Assembly (NCBI GenBank): GCA_963795775.1
Contig: CAWCJL010000003.1
Span: 763,251-827,250 of the forward strand
Reading direction: 5' to 3'
From: CAWCJL01 sp963795775
GTDB lineage: Bacteria; Acidobacteriota; Terriglobia; Terriglobales; Acidobacteriaceae
Length of the DNA: 64,000 nt
Shown here: one piece after another, positions 45,286 to 55,131 of the stretch
How the letters are laid out: every line of letters starts with the position of its first letter
How positions within the stretch are numbered: the stretch's first letter is position 1
Translations under genes and position numbers: made by a program
Notes under the pieces: model-generated
Database searches by the model: none
Seen by the model: the letters and a program-made list of their open reading frames with translations, nothing else
Told to the model about the DNA's origin: nothing

Positions 45286-46479
45286 CTAGCGCTTCAGCAG
45301 TTCCCGCGCGATCACCAACCGCTGGATCTCGCTGGTGCCCTCGCCGATGGTGCAGAGCTTCACGTCCCGATAGAACTTCTCCGCGGGGTAGTCCTTGATG
45401 AAGCCGTAGCCTCCGTGCAGTTGCACCGCTTCATCGCAGATGCGGACGGCGGCTTCACTGGCGAAGAGCTTGGCCATGGCGGATTCCGAAGTGGTCTTCT
45501 CGCCGGCGTCCTTCATGGCGGCGGCACGCAGGGTCAGCAGGCGCGCGGCGTCGAGTTGCGTTGCCATGTCGGCCAACTTCCACTGGATGCCCTGGAAATC
45601 CGCAATGGCTTTGCCGAACTGCTTCCGCTGCTTGGTGTAGCGCAGCGCCGATTCATACGCGCCACGCGCGATGCCGAGTGAAAGTGCGGCGATGGAGATG
45701 CGGCCCCCGTCCAGGATGCGCAGCGAATCGATAAATCCTTCGCCCTCCTTGCCCAGAAGGTTCTCGGCGGGAATTTCGCAGTCTTCAAAAATGAGTTCGG
45801 CGGTATCGCTGGCGCGGAGCCCGAGCTTGTTCTCCTTCTTGCCGGGGCGGAAGCCGGGAGTTCCCTTCTCCACCACGAAGGCCGAGAGCCCGTGCGTACC
45901 CTGGCTGCGATCGGTCACGGCTATCACGACGGCGACATCCGCATAGGTTCCATTCGTGATAAAAGTCTTGCTGCCGTTCAGGACCCAGCGATCACCCTTG
46001 CGTACAGCCGTAGTGCGCGCGCCGGCGGCATCGGAACCGGAGTTCGGCTCGGTCAGCCCCCAGGCCGCCAGCCATTCGCCCGAGGCTAGCCGGGGGATGT
46101 ACTTCTGCCGCTGCGCATCATTGCCCGCAACATAGATATGGTTAGTACCCAGCGAGTTATGCGAGGCGACGATGATGCCGATGGATCCATCGACGGCCGA
46201 AAGCTCTTCGACCGCGAGCATGTAGTCCACATAGCCGAACCCGGAGCCGCCCAGGTCCTGGGGGAAGATGATGCCCATCAACCCCATCCTGCCGAGCTGA
46301 CGCACGACCTCCGCCGGGAACTCGCTCGCTTCATCCCACCGCATCACGTTGGGCGCAATCTCGCGCGCGGCAAAGTCCCGGATCTCCTTCTGGAGTTGCT
46401 GCTGCTCCTCCGTCAGGCGGAAGGAGTGCGCGGGGGCGCTGTCGGCGTGGGACATGCGATCGATCATGGCAGTGCTCAT
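45286..46479 (-). CDS. Acyl-CoA dehydrogenase
   Basis: A 397-residue FAD-dependent acyl-CoA dehydrogenase, close to the short/branched-chain group. The signatures are AWGLTEPNSGSDAAG (FAD/substrate), QLHGGYGFIKDYPAEKFYRD (FAD), and TIGEGTSEIQRLVIARELL, where the Glu of GEGTSEIQ is the expected base. The ATG at 46479 has CGGAG 6 nt upstream; the frame upstream to 46512 is not needed. The neighbours give no pathway; with mce and meaB 2.5-4 kb away it could serve branched-chain or odd-chain oxidation. Confidence 0.93.
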   Translation of the reverse strand: MSTAMIDRMSHADSAPAHSFRLTEEQQQLQKEIRDFAAREIAPNVMRWDEASEFPAEVVRQLGRMGLMGIIFPQDLGGSGFGYVDYMLAVEELSAVDGSIGIIVASHNSLGTNHIYVAGNDAQRQKYIPRLASGEWLAAWGLTEPNSGSDAAGARTTAVRKGDRWVLNGSKTFITNGTYADVAVVIAVTDRSQGTHGLSAFVVEKGTPGFRPGKKENKLGLRASDTAELIFEDCEIPAENLLGKEGEGFIDSLRILDGGRISIAALSLGIARGAYESALRYTKQRKQFGKAIADFQGIQWKLADMATQLDAARLLTLRAAAMKDAGEKTTSESAMAKLFASEAAVRICDEAVQLHGGYGFIKDYPAEKFYRDVKLCTIGEGTSEIQRLVIARELLKR

Positions 46480-46548
46480 GGGGACTCCGGAAGGGTGTAG
46501 GAGAAAACCCATGATCGTATCATCCCCGGGCGGCGATTGTCGCTGGCG

Positions 46549-46589
46549 ATCGGCACGGAGACGAGCCGCAGCTTCTTCTCCGTGCCGAT
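46549..46589. terminator. Perfect 13-bp inverted repeat downstream of the GH3 gene
   Basis: ATCGGCACGGAGA (46549-46561) is repeated in inverse at 46577-46589 around 15 nt. It lies 70 nt past the stop of the GH3 gene and 70 nt upstream of the acyl-CoA dehydrogenase ATG on the same strand. There is no T-run, so termination is not certain; it could instead be a regulatory hairpin for the dehydrogenase. Confidence 0.45.
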
Positions 46590-46658
46590 TCAGGAAAACA
46601 GACCCGGCGATGACTTAGAAACCCAGACTCCGCGGACGGGGCAAGGGCGCGTCAAAGC

Positions 46659-49343
46659 TCAGTCAAGCTGCTGATGCAATGGCAGCGAGCGCGATGAGCC
46701 GCCTACGCTCAATGTGCGGGCGGCCGTCACCGTGACCCACTTCTGGTCCTGGGACGACCAGTATTGCAATTGCCGCTCGGGCACGTGCAGCACGACTGTC
46801 CTGGTCTGTCCTGCGGGAACGTGTACCCGGTCGAAAGCGACCATCGCGCGTACCGGGAACTGACCTCCCTCGGGCGGCGAACTCGGCGCGCCGAGATAAA
46901 CCTGAGGTACTTCGTCGGAATCCATCGCGCCGGTGTTCTTGATTGCAACAGAGACGTCGAGTCCGCCATCCGCAGTCTTCGCGACCTTCAGGCCGGAGTA
47001 CTCGAAGGTTACGTAGCTCAGGCCATGGCCGAAGGGAAAGAGCGGCTCGATGTTCTGCTTGTCGAACCAGCGGTAGCCTACGTTCACGCCTTCGCTGTAG
47101 GTGGTCTTGCCATCGACGCCCTTGGAACTGCGTTCGGGATGCTGCGGGTCGGTGGCAGCGTAGTCGGTCAGCTTTTTACCCCAGGTCACCGGGAGTCGGC
47201 CCGCAGGGCTGGTCTTGCCCAGCAGGATGTTGGCGGTTGACCAGCCACCCTCGTCGCCCGGCCACCACATCTGGAGCACAGCCTTGACCTTGTCTACCCA
47301 TGGGAGCGCCACGGGCTGGCTGGTATTGAGGACCACGACGGTGTTGGGGTTCACCGCGGCGATCTCTTCGACCAGCTTGTCCTGATCTCCGGGTAGCCCG
47401 AAAACCGGCGTCAGCCGCGTCCACACGAACACGACTGCGGTCTTGGCCTTTTTGGCGGCGGCAATCGCGGCATCGTGGTCGGCCTGGCGCTGGGTGGGCG
47501 TGTACCAGTTCAGCCGCACCTGCACCGGCGAGCCGGAGGTGTCTGGCGTCGTCTTGACTTCGACCTGGTGCGGGCCGGCGGTGAACTCGACGGCGCGGCG
47601 CACGTTATCCAGACCGTCTGGCGTGGGTACGACGTTGTCCTGATTTGCCTGGAGGATGTCTCCGTGCACGCCGCCCTGGAAAGCTCCAGTGCGCGCGAGG
47701 CGTTTGCCATCGACCGCGATGCTCGCGTTCGTGCCCATGGCCTGCAGATAGATCCAATACGTGCCTGCGGCGGGCACATTCAAGGTGCCCTTCCATGTGA
47801 CGGTGGAGTTGGGAGGGAGCGCGTTGCCGTTTTTTGTCGTGAAGTCGAGCTGCGCGTCTATCTGCTGCTTGTCCGCTTCGCTGCGCAGCAGCCCCGGCTT
47901 TCCGTTATACGTGAAGAGACTGGCGGGTATGGTCGTGCCGTTCATATCGTCGGCCACTGCGAACTGGATGTTGTCACTCCCGGAGATCTTTTTCATCGCG
48001 GCGAGAGGGCCGACCTGACGCTGCGGCAAGCCAACGCTCCGCTCGCCGTTGATGCCGATCGCATCTACCTGGGCGGCCGTGGGTCCGATGAGTACGACCG
48101 AGTTCACGTCCTTCAGCGGAAGCGCGTGGTCGTCATTCTTGAGAAGGACGGCGGCGTCTTCGCCCGTCTTCTCGATGATTTTGGCGTTAGCTTCCGTCTG
48201 TTGCTGCGTCACTTCGTGCTTCTGTTGGCCATCCATGTAGCCGAAGCGGACGATCTCGTAGAGCACGCGACCGGCGGCTCGCGTGATCGTCGCCTCGGAC
48301 ACTGTGCCGTCCTTTAAGGCCTCACTCATCTTCTTCGGGTCGAGCTTCACGCCGAAGTCGCCAAAGCCGGCAGGCTTGGGCGCGGGCTCTTCCGGGATAT
48401 GACCACCGAACATGTCCATGTTGTCTTCGGCCAAGGCTGCCGCATTGGCCGGCGGAGGCGGAACCGGTTTCAGATCGAAAAAGGACGGAATCGAGAATGG
48501 CGCGTTATCCGCCGGCTCGCCCGGCATCTCCATGTCCAGGCCCGCGTTGATGAAGTTCACCGCGTGCACGGCGCCCCAGTCTGAAGTGACGAAGCCTTTG
48601 AATCCGATCTGATCCCTCAGGATAGTCGTGAGCGTGTCCTTGTTGCCGCAGGCGAAGGTTCCGTTAATGCGGTTATAGGAGCACATCACGGAAGACACGC
48701 CTGCCTTCGACGCAGCGTCGAAAGGGGCGACATACACCTCATGCAGCGTCTGGTCGTCGATGAAGATGTTCCCGCTGTTTGAATCGTAACCGACGTAGTG
48801 CTTTACCTGGGCCATCACGTGCTGAGATTGAATGCCTTTGATCTCCCCAACGCCCATCACGGACGTGAGGAATGGGTCTTCGCCAAACGTGTTGTAACCG
48901 CGCGAAAACTCGAGGTCGCGATCGATGTTTACGAATGGTTGCAGGCTGACATCAATGCCCAGCGAGCGCGCTTCGCGTCCGATGACCAGGCCGTTGTCCT
49001 CCGCATCTTTTGCACTGAACGTGGCCGCGACGCCCATGGTCGCAGTCTCCGCGCTCGAAGGATGGCGGGTGAGGACGCCTGGCGGTCCATCGGCGAAGCG
49101 GAGCCCGGGGATGCCGAGGCGTGGCACACCCGCGAGGTATCCCGCTTGCCCCTGGTACACCTTGGGATCTTCCTGGGTGCCGTGGATCAGGGTCAGCTTC
49201 TCCTGGAGCGTCATCTGGCTCAGCAGCTTATCCACACGCGCGTCGCCGGTGACCACAGGGACGTTCTGGGCCACAGAAAGGGTGGTACCCGCTGCCAGGA
49301 TCGCACCACAAAGTGCCAATTGGCGCCGTTTGCCTGAAGTCAT
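46659..49343 (-). CDS. Secreted GH3 beta-glycosidase with PA14-like insert
   Basis: An 894-residue exported glycoside hydrolase family 3 enzyme, probably beta-glucosidase. A signal peptide (about 1-26, ALCGAILAAGTTLSVAQ) is followed by the TIM-barrel domain with the nucleophile Asp in GFVTSDWGAV, then the alpha/beta sandwich. A PA14-like insert (about 460-560, LRSEADKQQIDAQLDF then APAAGTYWIYLQAMG-type strands) and a C-terminal fibronectin-like domain complete it. A Pro-rich stretch (VPPPPANAAALAEDN and following) interrupts the barrel near residues 295-335. The ATG at 49343 has GGGGGAG upstream. Confidence 0.9.
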   Translation of the reverse strand: MTSGKRRQLALCGAILAAGTTLSVAQNVPVVTGDARVDKLLSQMTLQEKLTLIHGTQEDPKVYQGQAGYLAGVPRLGIPGLRFADGPPGVLTRHPSSAETATMGVAATFSAKDAEDNGLVIGREARSLGIDVSLQPFVNIDRDLEFSRGYNTFGEDPFLTSVMGVGEIKGIQSQHVMAQVKHYVGYDSNSGNIFIDDQTLHEVYVAPFDAASKAGVSSVMCSYNRINGTFACGNKDTLTTILRDQIGFKGFVTSDWGAVHAVNFINAGLDMEMPGEPADNAPFSIPSFFDLKPVPPPPANAAALAEDNMDMFGGHIPEEPAPKPAGFGDFGVKLDPKKMSEALKDGTVSEATITRAAGRVLYEIVRFGYMDGQQKHEVTQQQTEANAKIIEKTGEDAAVLLKNDDHALPLKDVNSVVLIGPTAAQVDAIGINGERSVGLPQRQVGPLAAMKKISGSDNIQFAVADDMNGTTIPASLFTYNGKPGLLRSEADKQQIDAQLDFTTKNGNALPPNSTVTWKGTLNVPAAGTYWIYLQAMGTNASIAVDGKRLARTGAFQGGVHGDILQANQDNVVPTPDGLDNVRRAVEFTAGPHQVEVKTTPDTSGSPVQVRLNWYTPTQRQADHDAAIAAAKKAKTAVVFVWTRLTPVFGLPGDQDKLVEEIAAVNPNTVVVLNTSQPVALPWVDKVKAVLQMWWPGDEGGWSTANILLGKTSPAGRLPVTWGKKLTDYAATDPQHPERSSKGVDGKTTYSEGVNVGYRWFDKQNIEPLFPFGHGLSYVTFEYSGLKVAKTADGGLDVSVAIKNTGAMDSDEVPQVYLGAPSSPPEGGQFPVRAMVAFDRVHVPAGQTRTVVLHVPERQLQYWSSQDQKWVTVTAARTLSVGGSSRSLPLHQQLD

Positions 49344-49621
49344 CGATCTCCCCCGTCTTGTCTCTATCTCGCGCCGCCCGTGAAGCCGACTCCGGAGACT
49401 ACAACTGGCTCCAAGCTGCCGCCCTGCTGACCTTAGCACGTGGCCGGTGTTTGAGGATCTTCAATTGGCCTTGCCGGTACCGGCTGCCGAAGGGATGGAG
49501 ACCGAGGCAAGCATACGGAGGGACCCTGGAGTTGGGCGTCACGTACCCGCCGGTCAAAGCAAACCAGGCTGCGGGCCACAAATGCTTCCCGCGGGGGACG
49601 CCGGGCGCCTCTGCCCTGGCG

Positions 49622-52330
49622 CTATTTCAATTCTTGAGTGATCGCGTCCGCAGCGTTGCCGGCCACGACCCAGCTTGCCGACCCGGCCACGACGGCTTCA
49701 TCCTCGAACCAGAGGAATCCGAAATCGTCGATGCACTCCGGAAAATCCGGCTTGATGATGATGTACCCCGGAATGACGGCGCCCGGGATATAGGAATTGT
49801 CCGCGCGGTTGTTGCTGTATGTCTTCGTCTTCGAGACTGTACCGACGCCGGCTACATACGAAGTGCTGGATACCGGGTGCGTGCCAAGAATGTAATTGAC
49901 GGCGCGAAGTGTGTATTCGGGGCTCACCAGATCCGGAAACGCCTTGTGCAGGAAGTACATCCGGATGGCCATGTCAACCACAGCGCCCGATCCGCCCCAG
50001 GTGCCCAGGCTCGGAGGCACACCGAACGGGGTGGCGTCCAACTGCTTGTCCAGACCCGCCATGTAGGTCTTCACCGCTTCCCGCATTTGATCTTTCGCGC
50101 TCGCGTCCAGATAGGGCAACGCGCGGACTGCCGTCCAACCATGCAAGTCCATCTGCTGCGGGGTGATCATCTGCGGGAATAACTCCTTCAGGCGGGACTT
50201 GTAGGGCTCGGCGCCATGCGTGGCAATGGTCAATTCCAAAGCCGCAGCCCAGTCCTGTCCGACGCCGAAGGCGCCATGGCCGAAGCCGGCCGGCGGAGCT
50301 GTTTGTGCACTAGTGGTTCCAGTACTTGTCGGCGCGCCCGAGCTGCCCCGTGCGTTACGACCGCCTTGCGCGCCAGAGACGACGCCCTGAGACGCAGCCA
50401 GCACGCCACCTCCGGGAGCACCTGCCGGAGCCGCTCCGCCTAAGCCGCCGCCCGCCGGATTCGGCGTTGGGTGAGCCTTCTGCTCGTTCCATGCTTTGAT
50501 CGCGGTATCGAGGCAGTCTTTCGCCAGTGCGTCGTCATAGCCTTTCAGCACATCGGCCGCTGCCGCCAGCGCTGCGATGGCGTTCCATTCAAAGAATGGG
50601 TTGTCCGTGGTAAAAATCCAGCGGTCATCCGGCCTGCCGGAGTAGTCGCCCTTCACCTCATTCGGGCCGAGCTTCGGGTCATAGATGCGGCCGTCGGTCT
50701 TCGATGCTCCGTCGCCCAGGTGCGTGTACTGGCGCAGATCCGGTTCGTGAGTGCCGCGGATCGCGTGGCCGATATTGTGATACTGCGCCAGGATGTACAG
50801 TGCGCCGTGCTGTACTTGCTGCACCGTGTCCGGCACGCCATCCGGACGGTGCATCTCCACCTGACGCGCGGCTTCATCCACCGAAAGCTCGTCGTACTTG
50901 AGATTGAATTCTCGGTATGCGAGAGCCAGGCTCTGAATCACGCTCAGTTGCGCAGGCTCCTCCAGGTCGAAGTCGCCGGCGTCATACCAGCCGCCCACGT
51001 TCATCCCGGGAATATGATCGCCGCCTTTGTACTTCCCGTCCGTTGCCGTAGCCTGATTCCAGCCATCGAATTGCTCCCCAACCACGGGCGCCATACGGCC
51101 GTCGTCCAGGTGCGAGGCGCCGTGCCACACGCGGTAGGCTTCGCGAACGGAAACGTGATCCATCTGCTCCGCAAGGTGATGGTCCAGGCTGTCCTGCCAG
51201 ATCTTCGCGTAAGCGTCTTTGGAGATGGGGAAGGGCGCCGTACGTTGGTCCGCGTACTCGATCACATAAAGGCCGGGGTCCTTGACCGGCGTGAAGTCGA
51301 ATTTTGCATACACGTAGCGCAGCCACGGCGTCGAAGGCGTGATCGGGCCCTCGAACACCTGCTTGTACGATCCGTCCTCCGTCAGGCGCAGCACTTTGGC
51401 CGTCTTGGGGCCGTTGTACTTCGGGTCGAGTTCGAGTACCGCGACTTTGGAAAAGCCCGGCGCGTACCCCACCTGGCTGTGCGCGATCATCGGCGGGCGC
51501 GTCCAGTTCGGAATCACGTCCGGCCTGATGTGCCACACGATGGCGCCGGTGGTCTTGCCCGAAGGGATCAGCGAACGCAACACGAACCAGCCGTTCTGGG
51601 CGCGGTCGCGTCCATCGAACAGCATGAGGTCTGCCGTATCCGACGTAACGTTGACCCGGGCCAGCCTGTCGTCCACTCCCAGGGTGATGCTCTTGCCCTC
51701 GGCGAACGGCAGCGGCTGAGTGTATCCCTTCGCTTTCTCCCAGTCCTCCAGGTAGTACGCCTTCTTCGGTTCATCAGGCAGGGGCAACACCTTCACCATC
51801 GGATCGTCAGGCGTTCGCGGGAAGATACCGGCTTTGGTTCCGTCCACCAGGTAAGCCTTGCCCATGTAGATGGAGGGCAGGAACTCCAGGTTGAAGCCCG
51901 CCCGCCCGGCCAGTTTCTGCGGTAGCGGCTTGTCCAGGTTGATGCTGACCCTCACGCCGCCTGGTTCCGCTGCGACTTCCAGGGTGTAGCTCAAGTCGAA
52001 GGCCGGGAAAGCGAGATCGGCCGTAAGCCGGTTGTTCGCCTTATCGGCATGGCGCCCTTTGAGCGTTGCCACCAAGTCCCACTGCTCGGGCGTTGGCATC
52101 AGGCGCACATCGCCGTTCGTCGCGATGCGCTCGCCGTGGAGAATCATCTCCATGGCGGTGTTCTTTTGGTCTACGAAAACCGGATGGTACGTGCTGTCGT
52201 AGAGAAATACGCTAAAGCCTTGAGTATCGAGGTAGTTCTTGTCGTTCACCTTCATGGTGAAATCGGCGCCGAACAGGCCTGGGCCGGAGGTCACGGCCAG
52301 GAGGAGAGCCAGTATCATTCGGGTGAGCAT
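49622..52330 (-). CDS. Secreted GH9 endoglucanase/beta-glycosidase
   Basis: A 902-residue glycoside hydrolase family 9 enzyme acting on beta-glucans such as cellulose or xyloglucan. After a signal peptide (MILALLLAVTSGPGLFG) there is a long N-terminal region, an Ig-like CelD_N domain (about 285-375, MIAHSQVGYAPGFSKVAVLE then LRYVYAKFDFTPVKDPG) and the (alpha/alpha)6 barrel. The catalytic pair is Asp in GGWYDAGDFD and Glu in the WFEDEAVVAG segment near the C-terminus. Residues about 621-682 are a Gly/Ala/Ser/Thr-rich low-complexity segment inside the catalytic domain. It lies between two GH3 genes in a polysaccharide block. Confidence 0.87.
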   Translation of the reverse strand: MLTRMILALLLAVTSGPGLFGADFTMKVNDKNYLDTQGFSVFLYDSTYHPVFVDQKNTAMEMILHGERIATNGDVRLMPTPEQWDLVATLKGRHADKANNRLTADLAFPAFDLSYTLEVAAEPGGVRVSINLDKPLPQKLAGRAGFNLEFLPSIYMGKAYLVDGTKAGIFPRTPDDPMVKVLPLPDEPKKAYYLEDWEKAKGYTQPLPFAEGKSITLGVDDRLARVNVTSDTADLMLFDGRDRAQNGWFVLRSLIPSGKTTGAIVWHIRPDVIPNWTRPPMIAHSQVGYAPGFSKVAVLELDPKYNGPKTAKVLRLTEDGSYKQVFEGPITPSTPWLRYVYAKFDFTPVKDPGLYVIEYADQRTAPFPISKDAYAKIWQDSLDHHLAEQMDHVSVREAYRVWHGASHLDDGRMAPVVGEQFDGWNQATATDGKYKGGDHIPGMNVGGWYDAGDFDLEEPAQLSVIQSLALAYREFNLKYDELSVDEAARQVEMHRPDGVPDTVQQVQHGALYILAQYHNIGHAIRGTHEPDLRQYTHLGDGASKTDGRIYDPKLGPNEVKGDYSGRPDDRWIFTTDNPFFEWNAIAALAAAADVLKGYDDALAKDCLDTAIKAWNEQKAHPTPNPAGGGLGGAAPAGAPGGGVLAASQGVVSGAQGGRNARGSSGAPTSTGTTSAQTAPPAGFGHGAFGVGQDWAAALELTIATHGAEPYKSRLKELFPQMITPQQMDLHGWTAVRALPYLDASAKDQMREAVKTYMAGLDKQLDATPFGVPPSLGTWGGSGAVVDMAIRMYFLHKAFPDLVSPEYTLRAVNYILGTHPVSSTSYVAGVGTVSKTKTYSNNRADNSYIPGAVIPGYIIIKPDFPECIDDFGFLWFEDEAVVAGSASWVVAGNAADAITQELK

Positions 52331-52429
52331 AGACTTGAACCAAACTGCTCCTTCGCCTCAACCTAACATGACATGCGCACGGTCTGCGGGTCATTCGTTC
52401 TCCGGGAATGGCAGGGGAGTAATGTCAAA

Positions 52430-55096
52430 TCACTCCGCCAAAGCGTACTGCCCGTCGACGTGAAAATGGCCGCTCACGCCGGGCGCTCCCGTATCGGGCT
52501 GTCCCCCGCCGATGCTCACCGTGTAGTCGCCCTGAGCGACGATTGGATTGCCATCCTCGGTCACCATTCCTAGATCGCGCGGGTTCAGGTGGAAGTGCAC
52601 CTTCTGGCTCGCGCCTGGGTCCAGGTGAACGCGTTGGAACCCGCGAAGAGCGATCCGCGGCGCTCCGTTGACTGCGGGGAAATTGAGATAAAGCTGGACG
52701 ACTTCGTCCCCGGCGAGCTTGCCGGTATTCGTCACCGTCACGTTTGCGTCCACCGGCTGCCCGGCAGCGACCCCATTTTTCGGAAGGCTAATATCGCTGT
52801 AGGAGAACTTGGTATAGCTGAGCCCGTATCCAAATGGGTAGAGCGGCTTGCCCGTGAAATAGCGATAGGTTCGATTCGTCATCCCGTAATCTTCGAAATT
52901 CGGCAGTTGGTCCACGCCTTTGTAGAAGGTCACGGGCAGCCGGCCCGCGGGGTTGTTCTTGCCGCTCAAGGTCTCTGCCACCGCTGCGCCGCCTTCCTCG
53001 CCGGGATACCAGGCCTCCAGAACGGCATTCGCGTGATCGTTGATCCAATTCACCGCCAATGCGCTGCCGTTCATCAGAACAACCGCGAGCGGTTTCCCTG
53101 TAGCGGCGACAGCTTCTACCAGATCCTCCTCAGGCTGAGGCAGATCGATGCTGGTGCGGTCTCCGCCCAGGAAGCCAGGTTCGCTCACCGGCATCTCTTC
53201 GCCCTCAAGCTGGCTGGTGATTCCAACCACCGCGATCACAGCATCGGCGTTCCTCGCTGCCGCCACGGCTTCCGGCGAGACCGCATTGTTCACCTTCGCC
53301 CAGATCAGTTCCGCATTCGCTTTGCCATTCTGCGCGCCATACGTGATATCGAGCGCAACCTTGCGGCCCTTCTCCAGGTGAACGCGACCAGTCACCGGCG
53401 CAACTTCACTGCCGCCATACGCCATCGCGACCTGCTTGCCATCTACCGAGACCCTTGCGAATCCCTGTGAACGAATCCCGAGCAGAAAGTCGCCGGACTC
53501 CGCGGGTGTCAGAAATCCAGTCCATTGCACGCCGAAGCTTTTCTTCCCGGCGACCTCTTTGGGCAGGTCATTCGTGGTTAATTTCACGTTTGGCTCGACC
53601 CGGCTGACCAGCGGCGTCCTTTTTTCGTCCGGCCCCAGTCGTCCCTCGCTGTACTCAGCCTTCAGCCCTGGGTTACCTTCCGGAGTGGTCAGCACGCCAT
53701 TCGGTACCGGCACGCCATCGGGCCGGAGGAACTGCGTTCCCGGAACGAACGTGAACGTCGCGTTCGGAAACTCGGCATGCAGCCCATCCAGAATCGAAAC
53801 AATGTGGGTCGGATGACCCGCATAGTTTCCGATAAGCGGCTGCGTCTGATCGGCAAGCGGACCCACAACGGCAATCCTGCGGATTTCCGGCTTCAGCGGA
53901 AGCATGCCGTCGTTCTTCAGCAGCACCATGGACTCATTCGCCAGCTTGCGAGCGTGCGCACGATGTTCGGCGCTGTCGAGTTCCTTCTCATCGATCTTGG
54001 TATACGGAACCGTGTCGGGAGGATCGAACATGCCTAGCTTCATGCGTGCGGTGAAGAGGCGAATCAGCGCCGTGTCGAGCGCGCTCTCCGGCAGATACCC
54101 TTGTTGAACGGCGTCGATGTACGCTTTGTCCACCGGCTCACCATAGCGCGAGGTGAACGTGACGCACTCATTATCCATGCCGCGCAGCACCGAAATGGCC
54201 GCTCCCTGTGCCTGAGTGGGGCGATAGCGGTGATTCGCTGCGATATCGCGCACCGCGTCGCAATCGGAAACGACGTAACCCTGGAAGCCCCATTTCCCGC
54301 GCAACTGATCTTGTAACAGGTACTGGTTGGCGCACGCAGGCTCACCATTGATCGCGTTGTAGGCGCACATCACAGACCCAGCCTTCCCTTCCACCACGGC
54401 GGCGCGAAAGGCGGGCTCATACGTATCGACCTCGTCGTGCTTGCTCACGTCTACATCGGCAAAGTGGCGCGTTGGTTCCGGCCCGCTGTGCACGTCGAAG
54501 TGCTTCGGCGTGGCAATCGCGAGGTAATACTTCGGGTCCTCCCCTTGCATGCCGGTCACATAGGCCACACCCATGCGTCCTGTGAGAAAAGGGTCTTCGC
54601 CGTAGGTCTCCTGCCCGCGGCCCCAGCGCGGATCGCGGAAGATGTTCAGATTGGGAGACCAGAAGTCCAGGCCTCCCATGATGCCGGTGTGGCCCTCGCG
54701 CGCGTTCTGCACATGCTTGATGCGCCCTTCGACGCCAATCTGCGCAGCCATGGTGTGAATCCCTGGCGCGTCAAACGTGGCAGCGAGGCCAACCGGTTCC
54801 GGATACTCCGTCACGCCCTCATTGATCACGCCATGGAGCGCTTCGCTCCACCACTGATAAGCCGGGATCTTGAGCCGCGGCACCGCGGCGGAGTTGTTCT
54901 GCATCTCCGACGCCTTCTCCGCGAGAGTCATGCGGCGCACCAGGTCTGTGGCCCGCTGCTCCGGTGAAAGCTGAGGGTTCATGTACGGGAGGTTCGCAGA
55001 ATCCTGGGCGTTTGCAGCTTGCTGCATTGGGCCCACAAGGAGCATTCCCGTGCATGCAACAGCGCAGAGCAGAATGGGCGTTGGGCGGCTTCTCAT
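52430..55096 (-). CDS. Secreted GH3 beta-xylosidase/glucosidase with PA14 domain
   Basis: An 888-residue family 3 enzyme. The signal peptide is at about 1-30 (ILLCAVACTGMLLVG). The barrel has the pattern of the xylosidase-like subgroup: YQWWSEALHGV, NIFRDPRWGRGQETYGEDPFLT, PKHFDVHSGPE and the nucleophile in GYVVSDCDAV. A PA14 domain lies in the middle (FGVQWTGFLTPAESGDFLLG), then the second GH3 domain (GEEGGAAVAETLSGKNNPAGRLPVTFY) and a fibronectin-like end. The ATG at 55096 follows GGGAG. It is 35 nt after an esterase gene and probably forms a two-gene unit with it. Confidence 0.92.
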   Translation of the reverse strand: MRSRPTPILLCAVACTGMLLVGPMQQAANAQDSANLPYMNPQLSPEQRATDLVRRMTLAEKASEMQNNSAAVPRLKIPAYQWWSEALHGVINEGVTEYPEPVGLAATFDAPGIHTMAAQIGVEGRIKHVQNAREGHTGIMGGLDFWSPNLNIFRDPRWGRGQETYGEDPFLTGRMGVAYVTGMQGEDPKYYLAIATPKHFDVHSGPEPTRHFADVDVSKHDEVDTYEPAFRAAVVEGKAGSVMCAYNAINGEPACANQYLLQDQLRGKWGFQGYVVSDCDAVRDIAANHRYRPTQAQGAAISVLRGMDNECVTFTSRYGEPVDKAYIDAVQQGYLPESALDTALIRLFTARMKLGMFDPPDTVPYTKIDEKELDSAEHRAHARKLANESMVLLKNDGMLPLKPEIRRIAVVGPLADQTQPLIGNYAGHPTHIVSILDGLHAEFPNATFTFVPGTQFLRPDGVPVPNGVLTTPEGNPGLKAEYSEGRLGPDEKRTPLVSRVEPNVKLTTNDLPKEVAGKKSFGVQWTGFLTPAESGDFLLGIRSQGFARVSVDGKQVAMAYGGSEVAPVTGRVHLEKGRKVALDITYGAQNGKANAELIWAKVNNAVSPEAVAAARNADAVIAVVGITSQLEGEEMPVSEPGFLGGDRTSIDLPQPEEDLVEAVAATGKPLAVVLMNGSALAVNWINDHANAVLEAWYPGEEGGAAVAETLSGKNNPAGRLPVTFYKGVDQLPNFEDYGMTNRTYRYFTGKPLYPFGYGLSYTKFSYSDISLPKNGVAAGQPVDANVTVTNTGKLAGDEVVQLYLNFPAVNGAPRIALRGFQRVHLDPGASQKVHFHLNPRDLGMVTEDGNPIVAQGDYTVSIGGGQPDTGAPGVSGHFHVDGQYALAE

Positions 55097-55131
55097 AAGA
55101 TTCTCCCGGTTGGATCGGCCGAATCGGTCAG

